Of a stretch of 64,000 bases of DNA, positions 1 to 9,390 are shown piece by piece (position 1 is the stretch's first letter; every line of letters begins with the position of its first letter). Source of the stretch: Asanoa hainanensis (lineage in GTDB: Bacteria > Actinomycetota > Actinomycetes > Mycobacteriales > Micromonosporaceae). The position numbers and the translations under genes are program-made. Where the stretch lies: assembly GCF_900188485.1 (NCBI RefSeq), contig NZ_FZPH01000011.1, positions 1 through 64,000 on the forward strand, read 5' to 3'. The notes under the pieces were generated by a model. That model ran no database searches. It was not told where the DNA came from and was given only the letters and a program-made list of their open reading frames with translations.

Positions 1-275
1 GGCTGACCGAACGCGGGATCCGGCTACTACGACCCTCGTACCGCAACCGGACCCCACGACCGGACGAACACCTGCTCAAACCCGTCCGGCAACTCATCGA
101 GTCAGTCAACGACACCCTCAAGGGCCAACTCGACCTCGAACTACACGGCGGACGCACCATCGAAGGTGTCGGTGCCCGCATCGCTCAACGACTACTCGCG
201 ATGACCGCCGCCATCTGGCACAACCGCGCAACCGGCCAGCCCGTGACCAGGTCACTCATCGCCTACGACCACTGA
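1..275 (+). mobile_element. IS982-type transposase, C-terminal fragment (cut by window edge)
   Basis: An open frame enters from the left edge and stops at TGA 273-275, giving about 90 residues. It reads ...RQLIESVNDTLKGQLDL... and ends ...RSLIAYDH. This is the typical C-terminus of actinobacterial IS982-type DDE transposases; the Glu in LIESVND sits where the last catalytic acidic residue is expected. It is not annotated in the neighbouring frames because the start lies outside the window. It lies 60 bp beyond the 3' end of prcA, so the element landed just downstream of the proteasome operon. Whether the transposase is intact cannot be seen. Family assignment is by recognition of the C-terminal pattern. 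Confidence 0.75.
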
Positions 276-334
276 ACCCGTTAGGAATTACTCGTCTAGG
301 TGGGGCGGACGGCGGATCGAGTCAGGCCGCGGAC

Positions 335-1180
335 CTATTCCAGGTCGGCGGAGCCGGCGCTCGAGGTCGGCTTGTCCGGGCCCTTGGCCGGCGGCTTCGG
401 GGTGTCCTTGGAGTCCGCCGCCGTGTCGGCCGCCTCGGTGTCCGCCGGCTTGGCGGGCGACGACGACGTGGCGGCGGCGCCGTTGCCGTTGAGGAGGTCC
501 GTCAGGACCTTGCCCGTTAGGCGGCGGAAGGTGCGGCCGCGGCGGGCGCGGTCGAGGATGGCTACCTCGAGTTGGTTGGCGGCGATTGTGCGGGCCGCGC
601 CGCCCTCGCCTCCGACGCTGCTCAGGGCCTTGACCGCGAGTTTGACCGCGTCGGCCAGCGACATGTCGCTCTTGTGGGCGCCCTTGAGGACGTTGGCGAT
701 CGCCTCGGCCTGGCCGCCCATCGCCATGAAGCCCGGCTCGTCGTTGACCGAGCCGTCGTAGGCCAGGCGGTAGATCTGGTCGTCGGCCGGCGTCGCGCCG
801 ACCTCGGCCACGCAGATCTCGACCTCGAACGGCTTCTGCTGGTCGCTGAATATGGCACCTAGCGTCTGGGCGTAGGCATTCGCCAGGGCCAGGCCCGTCA
901 CGTCGCGGCGGTCGTAAGACAGGCCGTTGAGGTCGGCCATGCGGACGCCCGCGCGCCGTAGGTTCTCGAACTCGTTGTAGCGGCCCACGGCGGCGAAGCC
1001 GATGCGGTCGTAGATCTCGCTGATCTTGTGTAGCGAGCTCGACAGGTTCTCGGCCACGAACAGCACGCCGCCGGTGTAGGTCAGCGCCACCGCGCTGCGG
1101 CCGCGGGAGATGCCCTTGCGGGCCAGCTCCGAGCGGTCCCGCATGATCTGGTCGATGTTGGTGTAGAACTGCATCGCCAC
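335..1180 (-). CDS. prcA: 20S proteasome alpha subunit
   Basis: Structural alpha subunit of the actinobacterial 20S core particle; seven copies form each outer ring and gate the chamber for ARC. The protein (281 aa) begins (V)[20 protein letters not shown], the classic PrcA N-terminus, followed by the Ntn-hydrolase fold. The C-terminal ~50 residues are a Pro/Ala/Ser/Thr/Asp-rich tail, probably disordered. The GTG at 1178-1180 is chosen because AGGAG lies 8 nt upstream and because homologues start with this MQFY segment; an in-frame start further upstream would add 14 non-homologous residues. It is the last gene of dop-pup-prcB-prcA, 51 bp after prcB. Confidence 0.97.
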   Translation of the reverse strand: MAMQFYTNIDQIMRDRSELARKGISRGRSAVALTYTGGVLFVAENLSSSLHKISEIYDRIGFAAVGRYNEFENLRRAGVRMADLNGLSYDRRDVTGLALANAYAQTLGAIFSDQQKPFEVEICVAEVGATPADDQIYRLAYDGSVNDEPGFMAMGGQAEAIANVLKGAHKSDMSLADAVKLAVKALSSVGGEGGAARTIAANQLEVAILDRARRGRTFRRLTGKVLTDLLNGNGAAATSSSPAKPADTEAADTAADSKDTPKPPAKGPDKPTSSAGSADLE

Positions 1181-1231
1181 GGCGGCGCTCCTAGCGGTGG
1201 TCGAGGTCGGACAACGAAGCAACCAGCATGA

Positions 1232-2071
1232 TCAGCCGCCCGGGTTCTCCATGCGGGCCGAGACGACCGCGTTGGCGATCGCCGCGGTCTCGTCGTCGGT
1301 CAACCGGTGGGTGCCCTCGGCCGTCGCGGTCATGACCACCGGGAAGATGCGGCGGGTCAGGTCGGGGCCGCCGGTGGCGGTGTCGTCGTCGGCCGCGTCG
1401 TAGAGGGCCTCGACCGCGAGCCGGGTCGCCTCCTCGATCGACAGGCCGGCGCGGAACCGCTTCTTGAGGGCCGCGTTGGCGAAGATCGAGCCGGAGCCGA
1501 TCGCGTCGTAGCCGCGCTCCTCGTAAGGGCCGCCGGTGACGTCGTAGCTGAAGATGCGGCCGGCGCGCGCCGGGTCGTTGGCCGACAGGTCGTAGCCCGC
1601 GAACAGCGGCACCACCGCGAGGCCCTGCATCGCGGCGCCCAGGTTGCCCCGGATCATCGCGGCGAGCCGGTTGGCCTTGCCGTCGAGCGAGAGCATCGCG
1701 CCCTCGATCTTCTCGTAGTGCTCGAGCTCGACCTGGAACAGCCGCATCAGCTCGATGCCTACGCCGGCGGTGCCGGCGATGCCCACCAGCGAGTATTCGT
1801 CGGCCGGGTGGACCTTCTCGATGTCGCGGCTGGCGATCATGTTGCCCATGGTGGCGCGGCGGTCACCGGCCATGATCACGCCTTCGGCGGCGGTGATGGC
1901 CACGATCGTGGTGGCGTGCGGAGCGAGCGAGGCCGCGGAGCCCGGGGGAAGCGGACGGCGGCCGGGCAGCAGCTCGGGCGCCGCCTGGCTCAGGAACTGC
2001 GTGAACGACGAGGTGCCGGCGTTGGTGAACACGTCGGGTAGGCGCCCGGAAGGATCGAATCCCGCTGCCAC
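1232..2071 (-). CDS. prcB: 20S proteasome beta subunit (catalytic)
   Basis: Catalytic beta subunit, an N-terminal-nucleophile threonine protease of the inner rings. A 53-residue propeptide precedes the mature N-terminus: residues 52-57 read H-A-T-T-I-V, so Thr54 should become the nucleophile after self-cleavage. The residue before it is Ala, where most actinobacterial PrcB have Gly; this is a mild oddity. [19 protein letters not shown] follows, as expected for the family. Start GTG 2069-2071 is supported by AAAGGGA a few bases upstream and by homologous starts ([12 protein letters not shown]). Its start lies 159 bp from the end of pup, and prcA follows 51 bp downstream; the three are likely co-transcribed. 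Confidence 0.97.
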   Translation of the reverse strand: MAAGFDPSGRLPDVFTNAGTSSFTQFLSQAAPELLPGRRPLPPGSAASLAPHATTIVAITAAEGVIMAGDRRATMGNMIASRDIEKVHPADEYSLVGIAGTAGVGIELMRLFQVELEHYEKIEGAMLSLDGKANRLAAMIRGNLGAAMQGLAVVPLFAGYDLSANDPARAGRIFSYDVTGGPYEERGYDAIGSGSIFANAALKKRFRAGLSIEEATRLAVEALYDAADDDTATGGPDLTRRIFPVVMTATAEGTHRLTDDETAAIANAVVSARMENPGG

Positions 2072-2230
2072 GTGGTCCCTTTCAGATGTGGAGCGCCGCT
2101 TCGAGCGGCGCTGGAGCAGACTATCTTGGGCGCGACGCAGACGCGACGATGCGCGCCCACACGCCCCGGACCGCAATGGTTGCGGCGCCGCAGGACAGAC
2201 CCGCCGCGCCGCACCAAACCGGACTAAAGC

Positions 2231-2446
2231 CTACTGGCCGCCCTTTTGGACGTACCCCCTCACGAACTCCTCGGCGTTCTCTTCGAGAACCGAGTCGATC
2301 TCGTCAAGTAGGTCGTCGACGTCTTCGGTGATCTCCTGTTGCCGTTCGGCCACCTCGGGGTTGGCCTCGGTGGTGACGTCCTCGATCTCCTCGTCGCGGC
2401 GGGCCTTGCCCGACTGCGACTGGCCGCCGCTGTCCCGAGTTGCCAT
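2231..2446 (-). CDS. pup: Prokaryotic ubiquitin-like protein Pup
   Basis: The 71-residue tag that is ligated to lysines of proteasome substrates. It is highly charged, with the central helical stretch (DDLLDEIDSVLEENAEEFV) that binds the ARC coiled coil, and ends in Gly-Gly-Gln. The terminal Gln means that Dop must deamidate it to Glu before PafA can use it. ATG start at 2444-2446. The gene sits between dop (154 bp upstream) and prcB, the standard order. N-terminal residues 1-20 are Gln/Ser/Arg/Asp-rich and expected to be disordered; they would thread into the ARC pore. Confidence 0.98.
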   Translation of the reverse strand: MATRDSGGQSQSGKARRDEEIEDVTTEANPEVAERQQEITEDVDDLLDEIDSVLEENAEEFVRGYVQKGGQ

Positions 2447-2600
2447 GCGTGCCCTCCCTCAACAGGCCTCAACTGTGCCCTGCGAAAAACCTACCTCGCC
2501 GGTACGACAATCTGGCCCGCCGCGCGCGATGTTTCGCGCACGGCGGACGGTTCAGGGACAATGCCAGATCCCGATGGGGTACGCACGACGACGCGCCAGA

Positions 2601-4118
2601 TCAGCCGCCGGTGATCGCCTCGAGCAGGTCCTTGGCGCTCGGGCAGCGGTCGAACAGGGCCCCGACGTGCTTCTTCGTGCCCCGCTCGGGCTCCATCATG
2701 GGCACCCGGACCAGCGACTCGCGCCCGACGTCGAAGATCACCGAATCCCAGGACGCGGCGACCACCTCGGACGGATACTGCGCGAGGCACCGCCCACGGA
2801 AGTACGCGCGGGTGTCCTCGGGCGGCTCCACCATGGCCGTACGCGTCTCCTCGTCGGTCAGCAGCGTCTGCATCGCACCGCGGGCGACCAACCGGTGGTA
2901 GAGGCCCTTCTCCGGGCGCACGTCGCTGTACTGCAGGTCGATGAGCTGCAGCTTCGGCGACGCCCACTGCAGGTTCTCGCGGTCGCGGTAGCCCTCCAGC
3001 AGGCGCAGCTTGGCCACCCAGTCGAGCTCGTCCTGTGCGGACATCGGGTCGCGGCCGAGCTTGTCGAGGATGGCCTCCCAGCGCTCGAGCACCTGCACGG
3101 TGTCGGCGTCGGTGTCGGTGCCGTAGCGGTCGTCGCAGAACGCCTTGGCCCGCTCGAAGTAGGCCCACTGCAGGTCGAGCGCGGTCAGCCGGCGCCCGTC
3201 GCGCAGCCGCATGCGGTGCGTCAGCGTGGTGTCGTGGCTGACGGCCTTGAGCTCGGCCACCGGGTCGGCGATGCCGAGGTCGGGCGTGAGCACCTTCTCC
3301 TCGATCATCGTGAGCACCAGGGACGTGGTGCCGACCTTGAGGAAGGTGGAGATCTCCGACAGGTTGGCGTCACCGATGATCACGTGCAGTCGCCGGTATT
3401 TGTCGGCGTCGGAGTGCGGCTCGTCGCGGGTGTTGATGATCGGGCGCTTCAGCGTGGTCTCCAGCCCGACCTCGACCTCGAAGAAGTCGGCGCGCTGGGT
3501 GAGCTGGTAGCCCGGCTGCGACCCGTCCTGCCCGATGCCGACCCGGCCGGCGCCGGTGAACACCTGGCGGGTCACGAAGAACGGGGTCAGATAGGCGACG
3601 ATGTCGGCGAACGGGGTCTGCCGCCGCATGGAGTAGTTCTCGTGAGCGCCGTACGACGCGCCCTTGTTGTCGGTGTTGTGCTTGTAGAGGTGGATCGGGT
3701 GCGTGCCCGGGATGGTCGCGGCCCGGCGGGACGCCTCGGCCATCACCCGCTCGCCGGCCTTGTCCCAACGGACCAGGTCCATCGGGTTGGTGACCTCGGG
3801 CGTCGAGTATTCGGGGTGCGCGTGGTCGACGTACAACCGGGCGCCGTTGGTCAAAATGACGTTGGCCAGCCCGAGGTCCTCGTCGGCGAGCGCCTCCGCG
3901 GGGTCATAGGCGGCGCCGGAGTAGGTGAAGCCCCGCGCGTCCCGCAGGGGCGACTCCTCCTCGTAGTCCCAGCGCGCCCGCCCACCGCGGGTCAGCTCGG
4001 GTCGCGCCCCGTAGGCATTGACGACCTGCGAGGACGTCACCATCGGGTTGGCTCCGGCCTGGCCCGGCACCGAGATCCCGTATTCGACTTCGGTGCCCAT
4101 GATTCGCCGTACCGTCAC
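2601..4118 (-). CDS. dop: Pup deamidase/depupylase Dop
   Basis: Converts Pup-Gln to Pup-Glu and removes Pup from substrates, using ATP in a glutamine-synthetase-like (carboxylate-amine ligase) fold. The 505-aa product starts (V)[19 protein letters not shown], where GTEVEYG is the nucleotide/Mg-binding beta-strand of the Dop/PafA family. [16 protein letters not shown] and [11 protein letters not shown] are further signatures; the longer N-terminal segment with [10 protein letters not shown] is typical of Dop and not of PafA. GTG start at 4116-4118; an ATG six codons later (MGTEVEYG) is the alternative. First gene of the proteasome operon; pup follows. PafA is absent from the window. Confidence 0.95.
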   Translation of the reverse strand: MTVRRIMGTEVEYGISVPGQAGANPMVTSSQVVNAYGARPELTRGGRARWDYEEESPLRDARGFTYSGAAYDPAEALADEDLGLANVILTNGARLYVDHAHPEYSTPEVTNPMDLVRWDKAGERVMAEASRRAATIPGTHPIHLYKHNTDNKGASYGAHENYSMRRQTPFADIVAYLTPFFVTRQVFTGAGRVGIGQDGSQPGYQLTQRADFFEVEVGLETTLKRPIINTRDEPHSDADKYRRLHVIIGDANLSEISTFLKVGTTSLVLTMIEEKVLTPDLGIADPVAELKAVSHDTTLTHRMRLRDGRRLTALDLQWAYFERAKAFCDDRYGTDTDADTVQVLERWEAILDKLGRDPMSAQDELDWVAKLRLLEGYRDRENLQWASPKLQLIDLQYSDVRPEKGLYHRLVARGAMQTLLTDEETRTAMVEPPEDTRAYFRGRCLAQYPSEVVAASWDSVIFDVGRESLVRVPMMEPERGTKKHVGALFDRCPSAKDLLEAITGG

Positions 4119-4292
4119 GTCGCCACCTCGTTCCGCTGCCCCATGACGTCAAAGCGTAGTCCGACCAGACCCCCGCCCGCCCCCGGGCCGCGTGCGAATC
4201 TCCGGCACCGGTGCTCGACAGCCGCACCAAAGGACCCAGCACGCACCACGCGCCGGGGGTACGCAGACCCCCGGCGCGGCGCGAACGGCGGC

Positions 4293-5075
4293 CTAGAAGT
4301 AGGCGTACTGCTCCTCGGTGGCGTCCTCGACGTCCTTGGCCTCCGGGCGGTCGACCGTGGCGGGCTCACCCAGCGCGGTCAGCTGGATCTCCGACACCAT
4401 GTCGCCCATGGATGCGGTCTCGATGGTGTACGAGAGGTCGGTCAGCCGGCCTTCGGCGTCGACGGTGACCGAGTACGGCACCGCGGAGCCGTTGGTCGCC
4501 AGCCGGGACACGGGCTCGAGCTGGCCCTTGGCCTTGTCCGGCGCGGCCTCGACGGCCTTCTTGATGTCGGCGATGCCCGTGTAGGTCACCGAGCCCGCGG
4601 CCACGCCGTCGCGCTTCTCGGCGGTGACCACCCCGCCGAGCAGGCCGGAGTGCTGGGTGATGTCGAGCGAGTTGCGCATCGGGCTCGACGCGTTGAGCTT
4701 GGAGACCTGCAGCCGCAGGTAGGGCTTCTTGCCCGTCTGGCCGGACTTGATGAAGAGGTCGTCGCCGAGCTTCACCACCTCGACCGGGGTCTGCATCCCC
4801 TCCAGCGCGATCACCATGGCATCGGCGGCCAGGTCGACCCGCGCGGTCATGTCGAGGCTCTGCTGCTTGCCGACCGAGATGTGGGCGGTCATCGTGAAGG
4901 ACTTCGCGTCGAAGCTCCGCTGGAACGACTCCTTGACGACGGTGACGGCGTCACGGGCGTCGGCGGTGGGTGACGGCGAGGAGGAAGGCGGTGCGGCGGG
5001 CTCGGCGGCCGGCGTGGCACAGCCGGCGACAAGGAGGACGCCGGTCAGGGCGAGAACAGGAAGGGATCGAAACAC
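4293..5075 (-). CDS. LppX/LprAFG-like lipoprotein (paralogue 1)
   Basis: Predicted lipoprotein of 260 aa. The signal peptide ends in LVAGC (lipobox, Cys about residue 19), followed by a Pro/Ser linker and a single beta-rich domain from about residue 40. Repeated DLAADAMVIAL, KLGDDLFIKSG and LTDLSYTIE strands resemble the LppX/LprAFG family, which in mycobacteria carries lipids or glycolipids across the periplasm. Three neighbouring genes (5127, 5833, 6545) are recognisable relatives. GTG start at 5073-5075, with a TAATGT box 6 nt away (see 5082-5098), so probably leaderless. Function beyond lipid binding is inference from the fold family. Confidence 0.75.
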   Translation of the reverse strand: MFRSLPVLALTGVLLVAGCATPAAEPAAPPSSSPSPTADARDAVTVVKESFQRSFDAKSFTMTAHISVGKQQSLDMTARVDLAADAMVIALEGMQTPVEVVKLGDDLFIKSGQTGKKPYLRLQVSKLNASSPMRNSLDITQHSGLLGGVVTAEKRDGVAAGSVTYTGIADIKKAVEAAPDKAKGQLEPVSRLATNGSAVPYSVTVDAEGRLTDLSYTIETASMGDMVSEIQLTALGEPATVDRPEAKDVEDATEEQYAYF

Positions 5076-5081
5076 CGGGAC

Positions 5082-5098
5082 ACATTAGCGATCTTGAA
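5082..5098 (-). promoter_or_regulatory. Probable leaderless promoter of the 4293-5075 lipoprotein
   Basis: Read on the minus strand, TTCAAGATCGCTAATGT lies directly before the gene; the -10-like TAATGT (5082-5087) ends 6 nt before the GTG start, so transcription would begin at or near the start codon. The first 13 bases (TTCAAGATCGCTA) recur before the paralogue at 7321. The element also contains GATCTT-G-AAGATC dyad symmetry on its upstream side. Confidence 0.5.
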
Positions 5099-5126
5099 GA
5101 TCACGTGCTGACCCATTTGGCGTACG

Positions 5127-5801
5127 TCACTGGTGGTAGAAGGCGTCGTCGGCCGGCTCGATGTCGCGGCCCGGCGGCAACGGCGGCCGCACCCAGCGGC
5201 CGTGCTCGCTGAGCCGGAGGGTGACCCGACCCCCCTGCCACTCGGTCAACTCGACGAGTCGGCCCCTGGCGTCGAGCGTGGCCTCGAAGGGCACGGCCAG
5301 GTCGACCGGCCGCGACGGCGCCTCCAGTCGGGTCGCGGCGAGGCCGCGGGTGCGGTCGAGCACGCCGGTGTAGTGCCGGGCGCCGGTGCGCTTTGCCGTG
5401 AACACGCCGTAGAGGTCGCGCGGTGCGAGCCACCGGTCCACGTCGTACACGACGGCCTCGGGTCGGTCCGCCAGCCGGGACAGCTCGAAGCGCACCCACG
5501 TCCCGTCGCCTTTCGGCACGTAGCCACGGTCGGCGACGCGGATCCCGGCGAGCTCACCGTACGCCCGCAGCACCACCACCTGGCGGGCCGGCGAGACCGT
5601 GGCCGTGATGTCGGCCGCGCGGACCCCGCCGTCGACATCGGTGGTGTGGGATTCGATGTGGAACGACCCGCTCAGCGTGCGGTCGGCCGCCTGCCGCAAC
5701 GCCACGACCGGGTCGTCGGACAACGCGGCCCGCGCCGTGTCGGGCGCGCCGACCAGCGCCAGCAGCACCCACGTGACGAACAGGAGCGCGCGCTGACGCA
5801 T
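5127..5801 (-). CDS. Secreted LppX/LprAFG-like protein (paralogue 2)
   Basis: Predicted secreted protein of 224 aa. It has a cleavable signal peptide (RALLFVTWVLLALVGAPDTARA, cleavage after ARA) but no lipobox Cys, so it should be released or only loosely held. The mature part has the same plan as its neighbours: an N-terminal DPVVALRQAADRTLSGSFHIE segment, beta-strands, a conserved GVLDRTR-like turn, and FEATLDARGRLVELTEW near the C-terminus, matching the VxxDAEGRLTDLSY element of paralogue 1. It is 25 bp upstream of the 4293-5075 promoter. Probably a duplicated and diverged copy; ligand unknown. Confidence 0.65.
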   Translation of the reverse strand: MRQRALLFVTWVLLALVGAPDTARAALSDDPVVALRQAADRTLSGSFHIESHTTDVDGGVRAADITATVSPARQVVVLRAYGELAGIRVADRGYVPKGDGTWVRFELSRLADRPEAVVYDVDRWLAPRDLYGVFTAKRTGARHYTGVLDRTRGLAATRLEAPSRPVDLAVPFEATLDARGRLVELTEWQGGRVTLRLSEHGRWVRPPLPPGRDIEPADDAFYHQ

Positions 5802-5832
5802 GCCGCGACGCTAACGCCTGCGGGCAACCGCC

Positions 5833-6564
5833 TTACCGGTCGTGGAACTCGGCGGCCGCCTGCTTGAACTGCCCGGGTGGTCGGTCGGTGACCGGAGCGC
5901 CGAGATCGGTGAGCTGGATCCGGCGCTGGGTGATCGTGGTGCCGGCCCGCACTGAGTACCAGAACGCGGCGAGGCATCCGTCCCGCGAGATCAGGGCCAC
6001 GAACCCGACGTCCGTCGGGTCGTCCGCCGTGGCGGCGAGCCCGGCCCAGTAGGACTGGTTCACGACCGGAATGTCGGTGGCCAGCCTCATCAGGTCGATG
6101 ACGCCGTTGACCGTGACGATCCCGACGGCGGTCGTCGCGGTGGCGCTTACGACGCCGTAGAGCGCGCCCAGGAACGGTTCGAGGTTGAAGGGCTCCAGCA
6201 TCGGGCTGTCCGGGGCCAGCTGGTCGGCCGAGAACCTCGACCAGCCAGGGCTGTCCGACTCGCGCCGGTAGATCTCGTCCCCGACCTTGATCATCTCTGG
6301 ACCGTCGGGCGCGGGCCGCACCCACATCACCCCGGAGGCGGCGCTCACCGATCCCTCGACGCCGGTGTTCACGGTCGAGCCTGGTTCCTCGGCGAGCGAG
6401 TCGACCGTGACGTCGGTGAGGAACCGTATCGTCGCGGCTCCGAAGGTACGCCGCGATGCCGCCTGGAGGACGGCAATGACGGACGGAGTGGCACCGGCGG
6501 ACGAGTCCACCACACTCGGGACGGCCGCTCCCCTTCGCGGCCGGTCAGACGGTGACGAGGTCAT
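5833..6564 (-). CDS. LppX/LprAFG-like protein without obvious signal peptide (paralogue 3)
   Basis: A 243-aa relative of the flanking genes: ITQRRIQLTDLGAPVTD matches the C-terminal strand of the other three, and FLGALYGVVSATATTAVG matches their GVLxGV segment. Unlike them it lacks a hydrophobic N-terminus: the first 30 residues are polar (TSSPSDRPRRGAAVPSVVDSS). Either the start is misplaced or the export signal has been lost. Its ATG (6562-6564) overlaps the end of the 6545-7321 gene by 20 bp, so the two are probably translated from one transcript. It is the most diverged copy; it may be decaying. Confidence 0.55.
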   Translation of the reverse strand: MTSSPSDRPRRGAAVPSVVDSSAGATPSVIAVLQAASRRTFGAATIRFLTDVTVDSLAEEPGSTVNTGVEGSVSAASGVMWVRPAPDGPEMIKVGDEIYRRESDSPGWSRFSADQLAPDSPMLEPFNLEPFLGALYGVVSATATTAVGIVTVNGVIDLMRLATDIPVVNQSYWAGLAATADDPTDVGFVALISRDGCLAAFWYSVRAGTTITQRRIQLTDLGAPVTDRPPGQFKQAAAEFHDR

Positions 6565-7321
6565 CCGCAGCCGCTTCGTCGAACTCGCCCGGTCCGGGCA
6601 CGGCCAGGTCCAGCGGCTCGCCGAGCTTCCGGTAGTCGAGGTGCGTCACGCCGCGACCCGCGGGGGTGTCGATGGTGTACTCCAGCAGCAGCAGCCGGCC
6701 CTCGTCGTCGAGCTGGGCGCGGAACGGCACCGCCGTGGCGTTCTCCGCGATTCGCGCCGCGGCGGTCAGTGCCGCCCGCGCGTTCGGCGCGGCGGCCTCG
6801 GCCGCGGCCGCGAGGTCGGCGAACCCGGTGTACTCGGTGGCGAGCCGCTCCTGCTCCCGTGTCGCCGACCGCACGCCATCGAGGATTCCGGACTGCGCGG
6901 TCGGGTCGAACTGCGACCGGAGAGGGCTGGTCTCGGGGAGCGTGGCGACGTTGAGCCGGGTCCAGCGCTGCTCGCCGCCCTTCCGGGCGAAGACCTGGTC
7001 ACCGGCCTTCAGCGTCTCGACGACCGTGTCGTCCACCCAGTTGACCGCCGTCACGGAGAACAGGTCGCGGCGCAGGTCCCCCCGCCCGGTCAGCCGCAGG
7101 ACCTGCGTCGGCCCGACCGACACGGTCGCGGTCAGCTCGAACGTTCCGGCGGCGATGTTCCGGGCGTACGAGGTGCGCAGCGCGGTCACCGGGTCGAGGA
7201 GGTAGCCCGCCCGGATGGGCGGCGGGCCGGCCGGGCCGGCGGGACGGGCAACCGCACTGGCATAACCGCCGGCGAGACAGACGGCGACCAGGGCGAGGGC
7301 GAGCAGCGAACGACGAAGCAC
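6545..7321 (-). CDS. Secreted LppX/LprAFG-like protein (paralogue 4)
   Basis: Predicted exported protein of 258 aa with signal peptide RRSLLALALVAVCLAGGYASAVA. There is a Cys inside the hydrophobic core (VCLAG), but no proper lipobox at the cleavage site. The mature domain parallels paralogue 1: TALRTSYARNIAAGTFELTATVSVGPTQ, LKAGDQVFARKGGEQRW, SGILDGV, and AQLDDEGRLLLLEYTIDTP. GTG start at 7319-7321, with a TAGGGT box 6 nt away. First gene of the four-gene run that lies between the arc terminator and dop. Confidence 0.65.
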   Translation of the reverse strand: MLRRSLLALALVAVCLAGGYASAVARPAGPAGPPPIRAGYLLDPVTALRTSYARNIAAGTFELTATVSVGPTQVLRLTGRGDLRRDLFSVTAVNWVDDTVVETLKAGDQVFARKGGEQRWTRLNVATLPETSPLRSQFDPTAQSGILDGVRSATREQERLATEYTGFADLAAAAEAAAPNARAALTAAARIAENATAVPFRAQLDDEGRLLLLEYTIDTPAGRGVTHLDYRKLGEPLDLAVPGPGEFDEAAADDLVTV

Positions 7322-7327
7322 GGCCGT

Positions 7328-7344
7328 ACCCTAGCGATCTTGAA
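7328..7344 (-). promoter_or_regulatory. Probable leaderless promoter of the 6545-7321 gene
   Basis: Minus-strand TTCAAGATCGCTAGGGT: the same 13-base block as at 5086-5098, with -10-like TAGGGT at 7328-7333 exactly 6 nt before the GTG. Shared sequence and spacing with the paralogue 2.2 kb away suggests a duplicated promoter. Confidence 0.5.
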
Positions 7345-7375
7345 ACGCCCCGGACGCCGAGGGCCGGAAAGCGAG

Positions 7376-7407
7376 AGCGGGGCGACACCCGGAGGTGTCG
7401 CCCCGCT
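7376..7407 (-). terminator. Stem-loop terminator of arc
   Basis: A perfect 14-bp stem (AGCGGGGCGACACC with its complement GGTGTCGCCCCGCT) closed by the 4-nt loop CGGA. It lies 12 bp past the arc stop codon. On the minus strand it is followed by CTCGCTTTCC, a weak T-rich tract, as is common in high-GC terminators. Confidence 0.8.
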
Positions 7408-7419
7408 GTGGAGATCTCG

Positions 7420-9201
7420 CTACAGGTACTGACCGGTGTTGCTGGCCGTCTCGATGGAGCGGCCGGCCTCGGTGCCCTTGCCGCCGGAGACGAGCGTGCG
7501 GATGTAGACGATCCGCTCGCCCTTCTTGCCGGAGATGCGGGCCCAGTCGTCGGGGTTGGTGGTGTTGGGCAGGTCCTCGTTCTCGCGGAACTCGTCGACG
7601 CAGGCGTCCAGCAGGTGCTGGAGGCGCATGCCCTTGCGGCCGGAGGCGAGGAACTCCTTGATCGCCATCTTCTTGCCCCGGTCGACGATGTTCTGGATCA
7701 TCGCGCCGGAGTTGAAGTCCTTGAAGTAGAGGACCTCCTTGTCACCGTTGGCATAGGTGACCTCGAGGAACCTGTTCTCTTCGGACTCGGAGTACATCCG
7801 GAGCACGACCGCCTCGATCATCGCTTCGACCGTGGCCTGGTTGTCGCCGCCGTGCTCGGCCAGGTCGTCGCCGTGCAGCGGCAGGCCGGCCAGGATGTAC
7901 TTGCTGAAGATGTCCTTCGCCGCCTCGGCGTCCGGACGCTCGATCTTGATCTTCACGTCGAGTCGGCCAGGCCGCAGGATGGCGGGGTCGATCATGTCCT
8001 CGCGGTTGGACGCGCCGATCACGATGACGTTCTCGAGCCCCTCGACGCCGTCGATCTCCGACAGCAGCTGCGGGACGATCGTGTTCTCCACGTCGGAGGA
8101 GACGCCGGAGCCGCGGGTGCGGAACACCGAGTCCATCTCGTCGAAGAAGACGATCACCGGGGTGCCCTCGCCGGCCTTCTCACGGGCCCGCTGGAACACC
8201 AGCCGGATGTGTCGCTCGGTCTCGCCGACGTATTTGTTGAGCAGCTCTGGACCCTTGATGTTGAGGAAGTAGCTGGTGTGCTTCTCCTCGCCACGCCGCT
8301 CGGCGATCTTCTTCGCCAACGAGTTGGCGACCGCCTTGGCGATCAGGGTCTTGCCGCAACCGGGCGGTCCGTAGAGCAGGATGCCCTTCGGCGGCCGCAG
8401 CTGGTGCTCGCGGAACAGGTCGGCGTGCAGGAACGGCAGCTCCACCGCGTCGCGGATCGCCTCGATCTGCGTGTGCAGGCCACCGATGTCCTCGTAGCCG
8501 ACGTCGGGGACCTCCTCGAGGACGAGCTCCTCGACCTCGCTCTTCGGGATCCGCTCGTACGCGTACGACGAGCGGGGCTCGATCATGAGCGAGTCACCGC
8601 TGCGCAGGGCGGCACCGATGAGCGACTCGGCCAGGTGGACGATCCGCTCCTCGTCAGCGTGGGAGATCACCAGAGCGCGGTCACCAGCACCGCCACTCGG
8701 GTTTTCCAGGATCTCCTTCAGCATGACGACCTCACCGACCCGCTCGTAGCCGAACGCGTCGACCACGTTGAGCGCGTCGTTGAGCAGGACCTCCTGGCCG
8801 CGCTTGAGCTCCTCTGTGTCGATCGAGGGCGACACGGCCACGCGCAGCTTGCGACCGCCGGTGAACACGTCCACCGTGCCGTCGTCGTGGCGGGTCAGGA
8901 AGACTCCGTAACCGCTCGGCGGCTGAGCCAGGCGGTCGATCTCTTCCTTGAGTGTGACGATCTGGGCCCGAGCCTCTTTGAGGGTCGTGACGAGCCGCTC
9001 GTTGTTTTCGGACACTCGGGCCAGCTGCGCCTGCGTTGCCGCGAGCCGCTCCTCGAGCTGACGGACGTGTCGGGGGCTCTCTGTGAGCCTGCGCCGCACC
9101 AGAGCGAGTTCCTCTTGAAGGAACGCGACCTGGGTGGAGAGATCGTGGGTCTCCTTCTCCCACCGTGCGGCGCGCGCATCCGCGTCGTCGCTGCGTGCCA
9201 C
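7420..9201 (-). CDS. arc: Proteasome-activating AAA+ ATPase ARC/Mpa
   Basis: Hexameric unfoldase that recognises Pup and feeds substrates into the 20S core. The 593-aa protein has an N-terminal coiled coil (about residues 20-95) for Pup binding, then OB domains, then the AAA module with Walker A GPPGCGKT (about residue 278) and Walker [10 protein letters not shown] (about 350). The C-terminus ends ...NTGQYL; the terminal QYL is the docking motif that inserts into PrcA pockets. Start ATG 9199-9201. Unlike the compact order in many genomes, it is separated from dop by four lipoprotein-like genes. It ends in a strong terminator (7376-7407), so it is probably a separate transcription unit. Confidence 0.97.
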   Translation of the reverse strand: MARSDDADARAARWEKETHDLSTQVAFLQEELALVRRRLTESPRHVRQLEERLAATQAQLARVSENNERLVTTLKEARAQIVTLKEEIDRLAQPPSGYGVFLTRHDDGTVDVFTGGRKLRVAVSPSIDTEELKRGQEVLLNDALNVVDAFGYERVGEVVMLKEILENPSGGAGDRALVISHADEERIVHLAESLIGAALRSGDSLMIEPRSSYAYERIPKSEVEELVLEEVPDVGYEDIGGLHTQIEAIRDAVELPFLHADLFREHQLRPPKGILLYGPPGCGKTLIAKAVANSLAKKIAERRGEEKHTSYFLNIKGPELLNKYVGETERHIRLVFQRAREKAGEGTPVIVFFDEMDSVFRTRGSGVSSDVENTIVPQLLSEIDGVEGLENVIVIGASNREDMIDPAILRPGRLDVKIKIERPDAEAAKDIFSKYILAGLPLHGDDLAEHGGDNQATVEAMIEAVVLRMYSESEENRFLEVTYANGDKEVLYFKDFNSGAMIQNIVDRGKKMAIKEFLASGRKGMRLQHLLDACVDEFRENEDLPNTTNPDDWARISGKKGERIVYIRTLVSGGKGTEAGRSIETASNTGQYL

Positions 9202-9390
9202 GTCCCACCTCCCCGGGGGGCTAAAAACGTTCTGTCATAACACTAACCGCTCCGACGACGATTTAGACCCAGGCAACACCCTCGTCACTGACTCTTGATC
9301 TCGAAGATTTGGTGTTCGTCACTGCGGACGAGCCACAAAACCTCCGTCGGGTACGGTCAGAACGTACGAACGTAGCTCGCGGGAGGCCAA

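Noticed and set aside
1755-4973. Very long antisense frame (over 1000 codons) across dop and pup
   Set aside because: It is opposite to well-conserved genes and arises from the G/C-rich third positions; its translation is Arg/Gly/Val-rich with no family.
9355-9385. SOS (LexA) box near GAACGTACGAAC before the ferredoxin
   Set aside because: Not a GAAC-N4-GTTC palindrome when read on both strands; only CGTACG is symmetric.
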